Part shown: one piece after another, positions 21,841-29,476 of the stretch | Layout of the letters: each line of letters opens with the position of its first letter | Numbering within the stretch: position 1 is the first letter of the stretch | Source: Hydrogenophaga aromaticivorans | GTDB lineage: Bacteria > Pseudomonadota > Gammaproteobacteria > Burkholderiales > Burkholderiaceae_C | Assembly: GCF_013387465.1 (NCBI RefSeq) | Contig: NZ_VYGV01000007.1 | Span: 120,549 to 184,548 of the forward strand | Length of the DNA: 64,000 nt | Reading direction: 5' to 3' | The notes under the pieces: model-generated | What the model saw: the letters and a program-made list of their open reading frames with translations, nothing else | Databases searched by the model: none | Told to the model about the DNA's origin: nothing | Made by a program: the position numbers and the translations under genes

Positions 21841-22179
21841 ATGAAGATGGATTTCAAACAGGTTGTCCTCGCCGCTGCGGCCCTGCTGATCACCGCAGGT
21901 GCTCATGCCATGGACGCCGCCGCCGCCAAGGCACTCGCGTCCAAGAGCGCTTGCCTGGCCTGCCATGCTGCGGACAAGAAACTGGTGGGCCCCGCCTACA
22001 AGGATGTGGCCGCCAAGCACAAGGGTCAGGCCAACGCCGAAGCCACAGTGGCAGCGCGCATCAAGTCTGGCGGTTCCGGCCTGTACGGTCCTGTGCCCAT
22101 GCCACCCCAACCGGCACTCAAAGACGACGAGCTCAAGCTGCTCGCCGCCTGGGTGCTGGCCGGTGCCCCCGATAAGTAA
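21841..22179 (+). CDS. small class I cytochrome c in the sox operon
   Basis: A 112-residue periplasmic monohaem cytochrome. The signal peptide is about residues 1-23 (LLITAGAHA), the haem motif is CLACH (38-42), and the probable Met ligand is in GPVPMPPQ. The stretch from LVGP through IKSGGSG to AAW parallels the C-terminal domain of SoxD (IVGP, IKSGGSG, AKW), so it looks like a duplicated, freed domain. It probably shuttles electrons between SoxCD or SoxAX and the oxidase. It lies 113 bases after soxD, and AAGGAG at 21825-21830 supports the start. Confidence 0.88.
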   Translation: MKMDFKQVVLAAAALLITAGAHAMDAAAAKALASKSACLACHAADKKLVGPAYKDVAAKHKGQANAEATVAARIKSGGSGLYGPVPMPPQPALKDDELKLLAAWVLAGAPDK

Positions 22180-22210
22180 ACTCACCCCCACTTTTTTTCA
22201 GGAGTTCCCC

Positions 22211-22666
22211 ATGAACAGTTCCCGTCGCACAGCCATCAAGTCCACCGGCGCGTTCGCCTCCCTGATCGCCCTGGGCCTCGTGACCCAGAGCCAGGCCCAG
22301 GCCGCCGTGGACCACGCCAGCTTCCAGGTCAAGACGCTGGAAGATGCCCTCAAGGCCATCGGTGGTACCGCTGCCGCCAGCGATCAGGTTTCCGTGGTGT
22401 CGCCCGACATCGCTGAGAACGGCGCTGTCGTGCCCGTCGGCGCCACCAGCAAGCTGCCCAACACGACCGAGATGTACCTCATCGTCGAGAAGAACCCGAC
22501 CCCGCTGTCGTGCGCTTTCATGATCCCCGCCGGCACCGCTGCCGATGTGCAGACCCGTCTGAAGATGGGCCAGAGCACCAACGTGGTGGCCGTGGTCAAG
22601 GCCGATGGCAAGCTGTTCTCGGCTTCCAAAGAAACCAAAGTGACGCTGGGTGGCTGCGGCGGCTGA
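22211..22666 (+). CDS. soxY: sulfur carrier protein SoxY
   Basis: A 151-residue SoxY. The Tat-like leader (SSRRTAIKSTGAFASLIALG) directs export, probably with SoxZ piggybacked. The protein ends in GGCGG, the swinging arm whose Cys149 carries thiosulfate-derived sulfur through the Sox cycle. Start ATG 22211 is preceded by CAGGAG. It is 31 bases after the small cytochrome gene and 63 before soxZ. Confidence 0.96.
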   Translation: MNSSRRTAIKSTGAFASLIALGLVTQSQAQAAVDHASFQVKTLEDALKAIGGTAAASDQVSVVSPDIAENGAVVPVGATSKLPNTTEMYLIVEKNPTPLSCAFMIPAGTAADVQTRLKMGQSTNVVAVVKADGKLFSASKETKVTLGGCGG

Positions 22667-22729
22667 TCGCCCCGAGCTCACACCACACAACCCCGCAAAC
22701 CATATTTTTTGAATTGATAGGAGTCCATC

Positions 22730-23041
22730 ATGGCTGATCCGATGCGCATCCGTGCCGCCCTCGCTGGCGACGAAACCACCGTTCGCGTGCTCATGTCCCA
22801 CCCCATGGAACCCGGTACCCGCAAAGACGCGGCCGGCGCCCTCATCCCCGCCCACTTCATCAAGGATGTGGAAGCCACCAGCGCCGGCAAGACCGTGCTC
22901 AAGGCCATGTTCAGTGGCTCGGTGTCGCAGAACCCCTTCCTGTCCTTCAAGTTCAAGGGCGGCGCCAAGGGTGACAAAGTCGTGGTGAAGTGGACCGACA
23001 GCAAGGGCGACTCCCGCACCGACGAAGCTGCCATCGCCTGA
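22730..23041 (+). CDS. soxZ: SoxY-binding protein SoxZ
   Basis: A 103-residue immunoglobulin-like protein. MRIRAALAGDETTVRVLMSH and the FSGSVSQNPFLSFKFKG region are typical of SoxZ. It lacks a signal peptide, as expected, since SoxZ is exported bound to SoxY. It forms the SoxYZ carrier. An intrinsic terminator lies directly after it. Confidence 0.96.
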   Translation: MADPMRIRAALAGDETTVRVLMSHPMEPGTRKDAAGALIPAHFIKDVEATSAGKTVLKAMFSGSVSQNPFLSFKFKGGAKGDKVVVKWTDSKGDSRTDEAAIA

Positions 23042-23058
23042 CAGGGCGCGGGCAAGAG

Positions 23059-23091
23059 ACGGCCAGCCACGCAAGGTGCTGGCCGTTTTTT
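23059..23091 (+). terminator. intrinsic terminator inside the sox operon, after soxZ
   Basis: ACGGCCAGC (23059-23067) pairs perfectly with GCTGGCCGT (23078-23086) over a ten-base loop and runs straight into six T residues. Only 33 bases separate it from soxA and no promoter is visible there. It probably works as a partial terminator that lowers soxA-X-B transcripts relative to soxYZ. Confidence 0.8.
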
Positions 23092-23123
23092 GATTTTTCA
23101 CTGCAAAAGAAGGAGACCCCCAG

Positions 23124-23939
23124 ATGAAACAAGCCGTGGTTTACCGCAGCGCTGTTGTGGCCGTCGCACTGACCCTGGGTGCTGGTGCAGCGTCTGCCCA
23201 GGGCAATGCCGCGCTCGATGGCATCGCCAAGTACCGTGAGATGCTGCAGGATGGCAATCCGGCCGAACTGTTCGAAATGAAGGGCGAAGAGCTCTGGAAG
23301 CAGAAGCGTGGTCCAAAAAACGCCTCGCTGGAACAGTGTGACCTGGGCAAGGGTCCGGGGGTCATCAAGGGTGCCTTCGTCGAGTTGCCCCGCTATTTCA
23401 AGGACACCGGTCGGGTTCAGGATCTGGAAACCCGCCTCATCACCTGCATGGAGACCCTGCAGGGCTTCAAGGGCGAAGACATCGCCAAGACGCCGTTCGG
23501 CAAGGGCGAGAAGGCCAACCTGGTTGCCATCACCACCTATGTGGCCACGGCTTCCAAAGGCATGCGCTTCAACCTGCCTCAGGCCACCGATCAGGAAAAG
23601 ACCATGTATGAAGTGGGCAAGCGCCTGTTCTTCCAGCGTGGTGGCCCGCACGATTTTGCGTGCTCATCCTGCCATGGTGTCGACGGTGGACGCATCCGTC
23701 TGCAAGACCTTCCCAACCTGACCAAGAACCCCGGCGACGGCATCGGCTTTGCGGCCTGGCCGGCCTACCGCGTGTCCAATTCCCAGATGTGGTCCATGCA
23801 ACACCGTCTGAACGACTGCTACCGTCAGCAGCGCTTTCCCGAGCCCAAGTTTGGCAGCGATGCCACCATCGCTCTGGGCGTCTACATGGGCGTCAATTCC
23901 AAAGGCGCCGAGTCCATCGTGCCGGCCATCAAGCGCTGA
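23124..23939 (+). CDS. soxA: thiosulfate-oxidising cytochrome subunit SoxA (monohaem type)
   Basis: A 271-residue exported SoxA. The signal peptide ends near residue 25 (GAGAASAQ). Only one haem motif is present, CSSCH in the C-terminal domain. The N-terminal domain instead has isolated Cys residues (LEQCDLG and RLITCME), which fit the disulfide of the monohaem class. Cys in RLNDCYRQQRFP is the expected axial ligand and catalytic persulfide site. With SoxX it couples thiosulfate to SoxYZ. It is preceded by GAAGGAGA. Confidence 0.95.
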   Translation: MKQAVVYRSAVVAVALTLGAGAASAQGNAALDGIAKYREMLQDGNPAELFEMKGEELWKQKRGPKNASLEQCDLGKGPGVIKGAFVELPRYFKDTGRVQDLETRLITCMETLQGFKGEDIAKTPFGKGEKANLVAITTYVATASKGMRFNLPQATDQEKTMYEVGKRLFFQRGGPHDFACSSCHGVDGGRIRLQDLPNLTKNPGDGIGFAAWPAYRVSNSQMWSMQHRLNDCYRQQRFPEPKFGSDATIALGVYMGVNSKGAESIVPAIKR

Positions 23940-23954
23940 ACAGGAGACCACGAC

Positions 23955-24605
23955 ATGAAAAAAACCATGACCTACGCCGTTCTGCCCCTGGTTGCCGTGG
24001 TGCTGGCCGCTTGCTCGGCTTCGCCCGCTGGCAACGACTACGACAAGGCCGCCGCCGCCGTGGTGGCCTCGTCGTTTCAGCCCAAAGGCATCGTGAGCCT
24101 TGACAACCTCAAGCAGGACGAAGCCAACCGCCTGTGCAGCGCGGCCGACGTGGCCGGCAAGCCCCTGGACGAGAAAACCACCAAGGCCATCGAAGCCGCC
24201 GAACTCAAGACCGTCAAGATGCCCAGCGACGGCAAGTTCCTGGGCGACTGGAAGGCGGGCGAGAAAATTGCACAGAGCGGACGCGGTCTGACCTGGTCCG
24301 ATGATGCCAAGACCGTCAACGGTGGCAACTGCTACAACTGCCACCAGATCAGCAAGGAAGAGATTTCCTTTGGCAACCTGGGACCAAGCCTGTACAACTA
24401 CGGCAAGACCCGGGGCGTGACCGACCCCAACAGCCCGGCGGCCAAGGCGATCGTGGAATACACCTGGGGCAAGCTGTGGAACGCGCGTGCCTACAACGCC
24501 TGCTCGCAAATGCCGCGCGCTGGCCACAAGGGCATCCTGAGCGAAAACAACATCAAGGACGTGATGGCGCTGTTGCTGGACCCTGCATCGCCCGTCAACA
24601 AGTAG
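23955..24605 (+). CDS. soxX: cytochrome c subunit SoxX, probable lipoprotein
   Basis: A 216-residue SoxX, longer than the minimal form of roughly 120-150 residues. One haem motif, CYNCH, lies in GGNCYNCHQIS, and the Met region (SQMPRAGHKG) is near the C-terminus. The leader ends VVLAAC-S, a good lipobox, so the protein may be anchored in the membrane. An extra segment of about 90 residues precedes the cytochrome domain. It follows soxA by 15 bases, so SoxAX is made as a pair. Confidence 0.93.
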   Translation: MKKTMTYAVLPLVAVVLAACSASPAGNDYDKAAAAVVASSFQPKGIVSLDNLKQDEANRLCSAADVAGKPLDEKTTKAIEAAELKTVKMPSDGKFLGDWKAGEKIAQSGRGLTWSDDAKTVNGGNCYNCHQISKEEISFGNLGPSLYNYGKTRGVTDPNSPAAKAIVEYTWGKLWNARAYNACSQMPRAGHKGILSENNIKDVMALLLDPASPVNK

Positions 24606-24645
24606 AGAAAACCACGCCCACAGGACGCCTGACCTGTGGTGCGGC

Positions 24646-24672
24646 CTGCTCCCGGTGATGAACCGGGAGCAG
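24646..24672. other. perfect 11-base hairpin between soxX and soxB
   Basis: CTGCTCCCGGT (24646-24656) pairs without mismatch to ACCGGGAGCAG (24662-24672) across a GATGA loop. No T tract follows, so it is more likely an RNA stability or processing structure than a full terminator. It lies in the 123-base soxX-soxB gap. Confidence 0.7.
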
Positions 24673-24728
24673 GATGTCGGCAAAAAAATTTGGCGCAAAT
24701 ATCAGCAATCAATTGTTAAGGAATGTTT

Positions 24729-26453
24729 ATGAGCTTCAGTCGTCGTGAATTCATGCAGGTGCTCGCCGTGGCCAGCGCGGGCGGCATGGCTCTGGACCAC
24801 AAGGATGTGCTGGCCGGCAAGCCCGGCGCGGGCCAGGCGATGTACGACCTGCCCAAGTTCGGCAACGTCAGCTTCCTGCACTTCACCGACTGCCATGCGC
24901 AGCTGATGCCGATCTACTTCCGCGAGCCCAATGTGAACCTGGGCGTGGCCGAAGCCGTGGGCCGCCCACCGCACATCGTGGGCGAGAGCCTGCTCAAGCA
25001 CTTCAAGATCCGCCCCGGGACCCCCGAGGCCCATGCCTTCACCTACCTGAATTTCGAAAGCGCAGCCAAGACCTACGGCAAGGTCGGCGGTTTCGCGCAC
25101 CTGGCCACGCTGATCAAGCAGATGCGTGCCAGCCGCCCCTACGCCATGCTGCTCGACGGTGGCGACACCTGGCAGGGCAGTGCCACCGCGCTCTGGACCA
25201 ATGGCCAGGACATGGTCGACGCCTGCAAGCTGCTGGGCGTGAACGCCATGTGCCCGCACTGGGAATTCACGTTGGGCGAAAAGCGCGTGCAGGAGATCGT
25301 CGAGAAGGACTTTGCCGGCAAGCTCGACTTCCTGGCGCAGAACGTCAAGACCAACGACTTCGGTGACCCGGTTTTCAAACCCTACGTCATCAAGGAAATG
25401 AACGGCGTGCCGGTGGCCGTGATCGGTCAGGCTTTCCCCTACACGCCCATCGCCAACCCCGGTTACATGGTGTCGAACTGGACCTTCGGTATCCAGGACG
25501 AGAACATGCAGAAGATGGTGGACGAGGCGCGCTCCAAGGGCGCGCAGGCGGTGGTCGTGATCTCGCACAACGGCATGGACGTGGACATCAAGATGGCCTC
25601 GCGCGTGACCGGCATCGACGCCATTCTCGGCGGCCACACGCACGATGGCATGCCCGCGCCCATCGTGGTGAAAAACGCCAAGGGCCAGACCCTGGTGACC
25701 AACGCCGGCTCCAACAGCAAGTTCCTCGGCGTGCTCGACTTCGACGTGCGCGGTGGCAAGGTGCAGGACTTCCGCTACAAGTTGCTGCCCGTGTTCGCCA
25801 ACCTGCTGCCGGCCGATACCGAAATGCAGACCTACATCGACAAGGTGCGCGCGCCCTACAAGGCCAAGCTGGACGAGAAGCTCGCCGTGTCCGAAGGCCT
25901 GCTGTACCGCCGCGGCAACTTCAACGGCTCGTGGGACCAGCTCATCGTCGACGCGCTGATGGAAGTCAAGGGCGCCGACATGGCGTTCTCGCCCGGCTTC
26001 CGCTGGGGTACCACCATCCTGCCGGGCCAGGCGATCACGCGCGAACTCATGATGGACCAGGTGGCGATCACCTACCCGACCAGCACGCTCACCGAAATGA
26101 GCGGCGAGACCATCAAGACCGTGCTGGAAGACGTCTGCGACAACCTGTTCAACCCCGACCCCTACTACCAGCAGGGCGGCGACATGGTGCGCGTGGGCGG
26201 TCTGGCCTACACCTGCGACCCCAAGGCCGGCTCGGGCAAGCGCATCAGCAACATGATGCTCAAGGGCAAGACCATCGAAGCGGGCAAGACCTACAAGGTG
26301 GCCGGCTGGGCGCCGGTGGCCGAAGGTGCCAAGGGCGAGCCGATCTGGGACGTGATGGAGACCTATTTCAAGAGCCACAAAACCATCACCACGCGCAAGC
26401 TCAACACCCCCAAAGTGGAAGGCATGCAGGGCAATCCAGGCATAGCCGCCTGA
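24729..26453 (+). CDS. soxB: thiosulfohydrolase SoxB
   Basis: A 574-residue dinuclear manganese enzyme of the calcineurin/5'-nucleotidase family that hydrolytically releases sulfate from SoxYZ-bound sulfur. A Tat leader (SRREFMQVLAVASAGG) is present. Metal motifs are FLHFTDCHAQ, GGDTWQG, SHNGMDVD and GGHTHDG. The C-terminal 5'-nucleotidase domain is complete. ATG 24729 is preferred over 24723 because AAGGA at 24718-24722 is six bases away; it would abut the other ATG. Confidence 0.96.
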   Translation: MSFSRREFMQVLAVASAGGMALDHKDVLAGKPGAGQAMYDLPKFGNVSFLHFTDCHAQLMPIYFREPNVNLGVAEAVGRPPHIVGESLLKHFKIRPGTPEAHAFTYLNFESAAKTYGKVGGFAHLATLIKQMRASRPYAMLLDGGDTWQGSATALWTNGQDMVDACKLLGVNAMCPHWEFTLGEKRVQEIVEKDFAGKLDFLAQNVKTNDFGDPVFKPYVIKEMNGVPVAVIGQAFPYTPIANPGYMVSNWTFGIQDENMQKMVDEARSKGAQAVVVISHNGMDVDIKMASRVTGIDAILGGHTHDGMPAPIVVKNAKGQTLVTNAGSNSKFLGVLDFDVRGGKVQDFRYKLLPVFANLLPADTEMQTYIDKVRAPYKAKLDEKLAVSEGLLYRRGNFNGSWDQLIVDALMEVKGADMAFSPGFRWGTTILPGQAITRELMMDQVAITYPTSTLTEMSGETIKTVLEDVCDNLFNPDPYYQQGGDMVRVGGLAYTCDPKAGSGKRISNMMLKGKTIEAGKTYKVAGWAPVAEGAKGEPIWDVMETYFKSHKTITTRKLNTPKVEGMQGNPGIAA

Positions 26454-26513
26454 TCGATATGCCCCTGGCGTGAACAGGCGGATGGCGCGTTTGATATGCT
26501 CCCCCCGCCTGTT
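26446..26513 (+). other. competing inverted repeats after soxB
   Basis: CCGCCTG (26446-26452, spanning the soxB stop), AACAGGCGG (26473-26481) and CCGCCTGTT (26505-26513) can pair in two mutually exclusive ways, the second followed by TATTCT. This could be a weak terminator or leader switch ahead of the small lipoprotein gene. The sequence is visible; the role is inferred. Confidence 0.4.
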
Positions 26514-26532
26514 TATTCTCCAAGGAATTTTG

Positions 26533-26760
26533 ATGATCAAGAACGCAGGGATGCTGATCGCGGTGCTGGTGCTCGCGGGTTGTGCATCTTCGAAACCCTT
26601 TTGGGCCAAGCCCAACGTCTCCTCGGATGACACCTACACCCAGTTGTCAGAGTGCCGTTTTCAGGTGGGCCTGAACAAGGTCGCCAAATCGGAACAGGAA
26701 CTCATGGTGGCGCATTGCATGCGCGGCAAAGGCTTCCGCCTGCTGGCCAACGACAGCTGA
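26533..26760 (+). CDS. small lipoprotein of unknown function
   Basis: A 75-residue protein. The leader MIKNAGMLIAVLVLAGC is a lipoprotein signal with Cys17 (LAGC). The mature part of about 58 residues has two further Cys residues (LSECRFQVG and VAHCMRGKGF) that may form a disulfide. AAGGA at 26522-26526 supports the ATG at 26533 over an upstream frame extension. It is the last gene before a strong terminator and may or may not belong to the sox operon. I do not recognise a named family; the CMRGKGF end occurs in small outer-membrane lipoproteins of this order. Confidence 0.7.
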   Translation: MIKNAGMLIAVLVLAGCASSKPFWAKPNVSSDDTYTQLSECRFQVGLNKVAKSEQELMVAHCMRGKGFRLLANDS

Positions 26761-26787
26761 GCACCCGTGGGGCGCTGAGTCACCAGC

Positions 26788-26828
26788 AAAAAATCCCCTC
26801 GCGGCGCGGCTGTGAAGGGGATTTTTTT
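26788..26828 (+). terminator. intrinsic terminator ending the sox region
   Basis: AAAAAATCCCC pairs with GGGGATTTTTT around a GC-rich loop, giving A and T runs on both sides, so it can work in either direction. It lies 28 bases after the lipoprotein stop. Confidence 0.85.
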
Positions 26829-26896
26829 GTTTGTGTCCCCGATGTGTCTCCATGAAAGCGCTGGCTGAGCGGACACCGGGGGACATCCAGAAACAC

Positions 26897-26919
26897 AAAA
26901 GCCCCGGAGTACGGGGCTT
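26897..26919 (-). terminator. terminator of the tRNA-Ser transcript
   Basis: On the minus strand AAGCCCCG (complement of 26912-26919) pairs with CGGGGCTT (complement of 26899-26906) over a five-base loop, followed by TTTGTG. It lies about 45 bases beyond the tRNA 3' end. Confidence 0.65.
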
Positions 26920-26964
26920 GTGGGTGGTCTTGTGGACTCCTTGGGAAGTCCGGAAACCTGTCTG

Positions 26965-27056
26965 TGGCGGAGAAGGAGGGATTCGAACCCTCGGTACAGT
27001 TGAAACTGTACGCCGGATTTCGAATCCGGTGCATTCGACCACTCTGCCACCTCTCC
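26965..27056 (-). tRNA. serU: tRNA-Ser (anticodon CGA)
   Basis: A class II tRNA with encoded CCA. The acceptor strand GGAGAGG pairs with CTTCTCC. The anticodon stem CCGGA/TCCGG holds the loop TTCGAAA, giving anticodon CGA for UCG codons. The long variable arm GTACAGT/ACTGTAC identifies serine, and the T loop GGTTCGAATCC is canonical. The E. coli-style gene symbol is by analogy. Confidence 0.96.
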
Positions 27057-27148
27057 GCGTCGAAGCTCAGTATTCTAGCAGGAGACGGGCGCTGCATTTT
27101 TCAGGCCTTCCGGTGTGACAATGGTCCACCGTCTGTTCGTGGTTATTC

Positions 27149-28609
27149 ATGCTTGTCGACACCCAACCCGCGACCCACCAGCATCTGCCCGCTTCGCCCG
27201 AGGTGAGAGACCAGTGGGTGAACGCCCAGTTGATCGGGGTCCTGATGGACAACATGGTCCCATCGCTGCTGGCGGCGACATTGGCGCTGCCGGTGTTGAT
27301 TTTCATGATGGCCGGTGAGGTGGACTTTGTTTCCTTGCTGATCTGGACGGGGCTTTTGGTGACCATGCTGGTCTACCGCTACCGGCTGATCGGGATCTAC
27401 CAGTTGCGCTACGACAGCTCCGAAGGGCCGCAGCGCATGGCGTTTGTCGAGCGCTACCAGTGGACCTGGGGTGTCATGGGTTTCCTCTGGGGTGGCGGGG
27501 TGATGCTGAGCTATCTGAAGGCCAGTCCGGCGACGCAGTTCGTCTGCGGCATCGTGGTGCTGGGGCAGGGCTTGCTCACCTTGACGGCCTTCAGTGCCTA
27601 TTTGCCGGTGTTTCGCCGGTATGTGCATGCGCTCGTGCTCTCGGTCTTCCTGGGCCTTGCGCTCAACACCTTGCGGGCCACCGATCCAACACCCATGGCG
27701 GAGCAGAGCCTGGCTTTGATGGCTTTGCTGATGGTGTTCTGGTGGCTTTTGCTGGTGGCGGGGAATCGCCTGCATCAGATCTACCGCGCCAGTTTCGAAC
27801 TGCAGTTTTCCAACCAGGAGCTGATCGATTCGCTGACCCAGCAGACGCGCGCTTCGATCCGGGCCGTCGCGACCAAGAACCGGTTTCTGGCCTCGGCTGC
27901 TCACGACCTGCGTCAGCCGGTGCATGCCCTGAGCCTGTACGCAGACTGGCTGGCCACCGAGCCGGAGATGGCGCGCGATATCTCGCCACGGATACTTCAA
28001 TCGACCCGGGCCATCAACGAGCTGTTTGACTCGTTGTTTGACCTGACACGCATCGATGCGGGCAACTACAAGGTGCGCTTGCAGAACGTCGACGTGTTGC
28101 AGCTTTTCGCCGAGCTGGCCACGCAGTTTGAGCCCGTTGCGGCGGGCAAGTCTCTCAAGTTCAGGACCTATGCCAAGCCCACGACCCTGTGGGCCGATCC
28201 GGTGGTGTTGCGCCGGATTCTGGGCAATCTGTTGTCGAACGCGTTTCGTCACACGCGGCGCGGTGGCGTGCTGCTGGGCCTGAGGCGCCGGGAGGACGTG
28301 CTGGTCTTTGAAGTCTGGGACACCGGTGTGGGGATTGCGCGCGAACACCAGCAGGCGATTTTTCAGGAGTTCTTCAGGGTGTCGCAACACCAGGGAACCG
28401 AAGACAGTCTGGGTCTGGGCCTGACCATCGTTTCCAAGCTGACCACGCTGATGGGTTACCAGCTGGCGCTGTCCTCCGAAGCGGAGCGGGGCAGTGTATT
28501 TCGTGTGCTGCTGCCCGCCTACACGCAGAAGTCAGAGAAGTCAGCGCTGGAGACCGCGACAACACCGGATGTCGTGGTGCCGGGGTCGGCGGCACAGGCT
28601 TCCGGCTGA
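27149..28609 (+). CDS. membrane sensor histidine kinase
   Basis: A 486-residue kinase. Residues about 25-215 hold five or six hydrophobic segments (PSLLAATLALPVLIFMMAG, SLALMALLMVFWWLLLVAG) with little periplasmic material, so it may sense within the membrane. After a linker comes a dimerisation domain with the H-box SAAHDLRQPVHAL. The ATPase domain has NLLSNAFRHT (N box), DTGVGIA and GLGLTIV. There is no receiver domain. The probable partner is the convergent response regulator 31 bases away. The signal is unknown. Confidence 0.88.
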   Translation: MLVDTQPATHQHLPASPEVRDQWVNAQLIGVLMDNMVPSLLAATLALPVLIFMMAGEVDFVSLLIWTGLLVTMLVYRYRLIGIYQLRYDSSEGPQRMAFVERYQWTWGVMGFLWGGGVMLSYLKASPATQFVCGIVVLGQGLLTLTAFSAYLPVFRRYVHALVLSVFLGLALNTLRATDPTPMAEQSLALMALLMVFWWLLLVAGNRLHQIYRASFELQFSNQELIDSLTQQTRASIRAVATKNRFLASAAHDLRQPVHALSLYADWLATEPEMARDISPRILQSTRAINELFDSLFDLTRIDAGNYKVRLQNVDVLQLFAELATQFEPVAAGKSLKFRTYAKPTTLWADPVVLRRILGNLLSNAFRHTRRGGVLLGLRRREDVLVFEVWDTGVGIAREHQQAIFQEFFRVSQHQGTEDSLGLGLTIVSKLTTLMGYQLALSSEAERGSVFRVLLPAYTQKSEKSALETATTPDVVVPGSAAQASG

Positions 28610-28640
28610 AGCAGCCCGCTTCAGGGGATACCAGCGAAGC

Positions 28641-29234
28641 TCAGAGGTCGAGCAGGCCCGCGGTGCGCGCCAGATGGCTGGCCTGAGAGCGGCTCTTGAC
28701 GTTGAGGCGGCGGAACAGGCGCCACAGGTGCACCTTGACGGTGTGTTCGCTGATCTGCAGTTGTTCGGCGATGTCGCGGTTGGACAGTCCGCGGTCCAGC
28801 ATGACGAGCAACTGCTTCTGCCGTTTGGACAGCTTCTCAGGAATGGTGGGTGCGTTTTCGTCTTCGGGTTCTTCGGTCAGGAATTCGCGCAGCACCTTGC
28901 CGATCTGGGCGGCACCGGCCGATTTTTCGACGTAGGCATCGGCACCCGCTTCCCGGGCCAGGTCTTCGTAGTCGGAAGCTGGCGACGCGGACAGCACGAT
29001 CAGCGATGTGTCGGGCAGCATCTGGCGCACTTCGCGCACACCGGAAACGCCGTGGGTGTCGGGCAGCTTCAGGTCGAGGCAGACCAGCTCAGGCTCCCCG
29101 TGTTCAGCGATCGCCTTGCTCACGGTGGCCAGTCGCTCCAGTTCAACCACCTGGGTGGAAGACCGGAGACGACGCAGAAGCATGACGACTGCCTCGCGCA
29201 TCAGCGGATGATCGTCAATGACAAAGATACTCAT
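28641..29234 (-). CDS. LuxR/NarL-type response regulator
   Basis: A 197-residue two-domain regulator. The receiver has the acidic pair in FVIDDHPLM and the phospho-acceptor Asp in LVCLDLKLPD, with Lys in VEKSAGAA. A short acidic linker (EEPEDENAPT) leads to a C-terminal helix-turn-helix (LSKRQKQLLVMLDRGLSNRDIAEQL, SEHTVKVHLWRLFRRLNVKS in two parts). It is encoded tail-to-tail with the histidine kinase, an uncommon arrangement for a cognate pair. Targets are unknown. Confidence 0.88.
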   Translation of the reverse strand: MSIFVIDDHPLMREAVVMLLRRLRSSTQVVELERLATVSKAIAEHGEPELVCLDLKLPDTHGVSGVREVRQMLPDTSLIVLSASPASDYEDLAREAGADAYVEKSAGAAQIGKVLREFLTEEPEDENAPTIPEKLSKRQKQLLVMLDRGLSNRDIAEQLQISEHTVKVHLWRLFRRLNVKSRSQASHLARTAGLLDL

Positions 29235-29476
29235 GGCAGGATGTGCTGTTTAAGTTTTGTATTCAGAGTGACAGCATATCGGCATTGGCAGCTTTTGGCG
29301 ATAGCAAAAAGCGCACTTTTGTACACCTTGTTTTTAGTTTTTGATGCCCGGGTTCCATGAAGTTGGGAACTCGGTAAACACCGCGGTGTGCTGCCTTGTT
29401 GGGGTCGTGCCTGGTGGGCGTTCGCTCCCGACCGCTATTGTCGCAGGTTCGCGAATGTGTAACCCGGTCGGCGGTG

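Noticed and set aside
27663-27989. Antisense frame in the histidine kinase gene
   Set aside because: Arg/Ala/Pro-rich shadow, no start signal.
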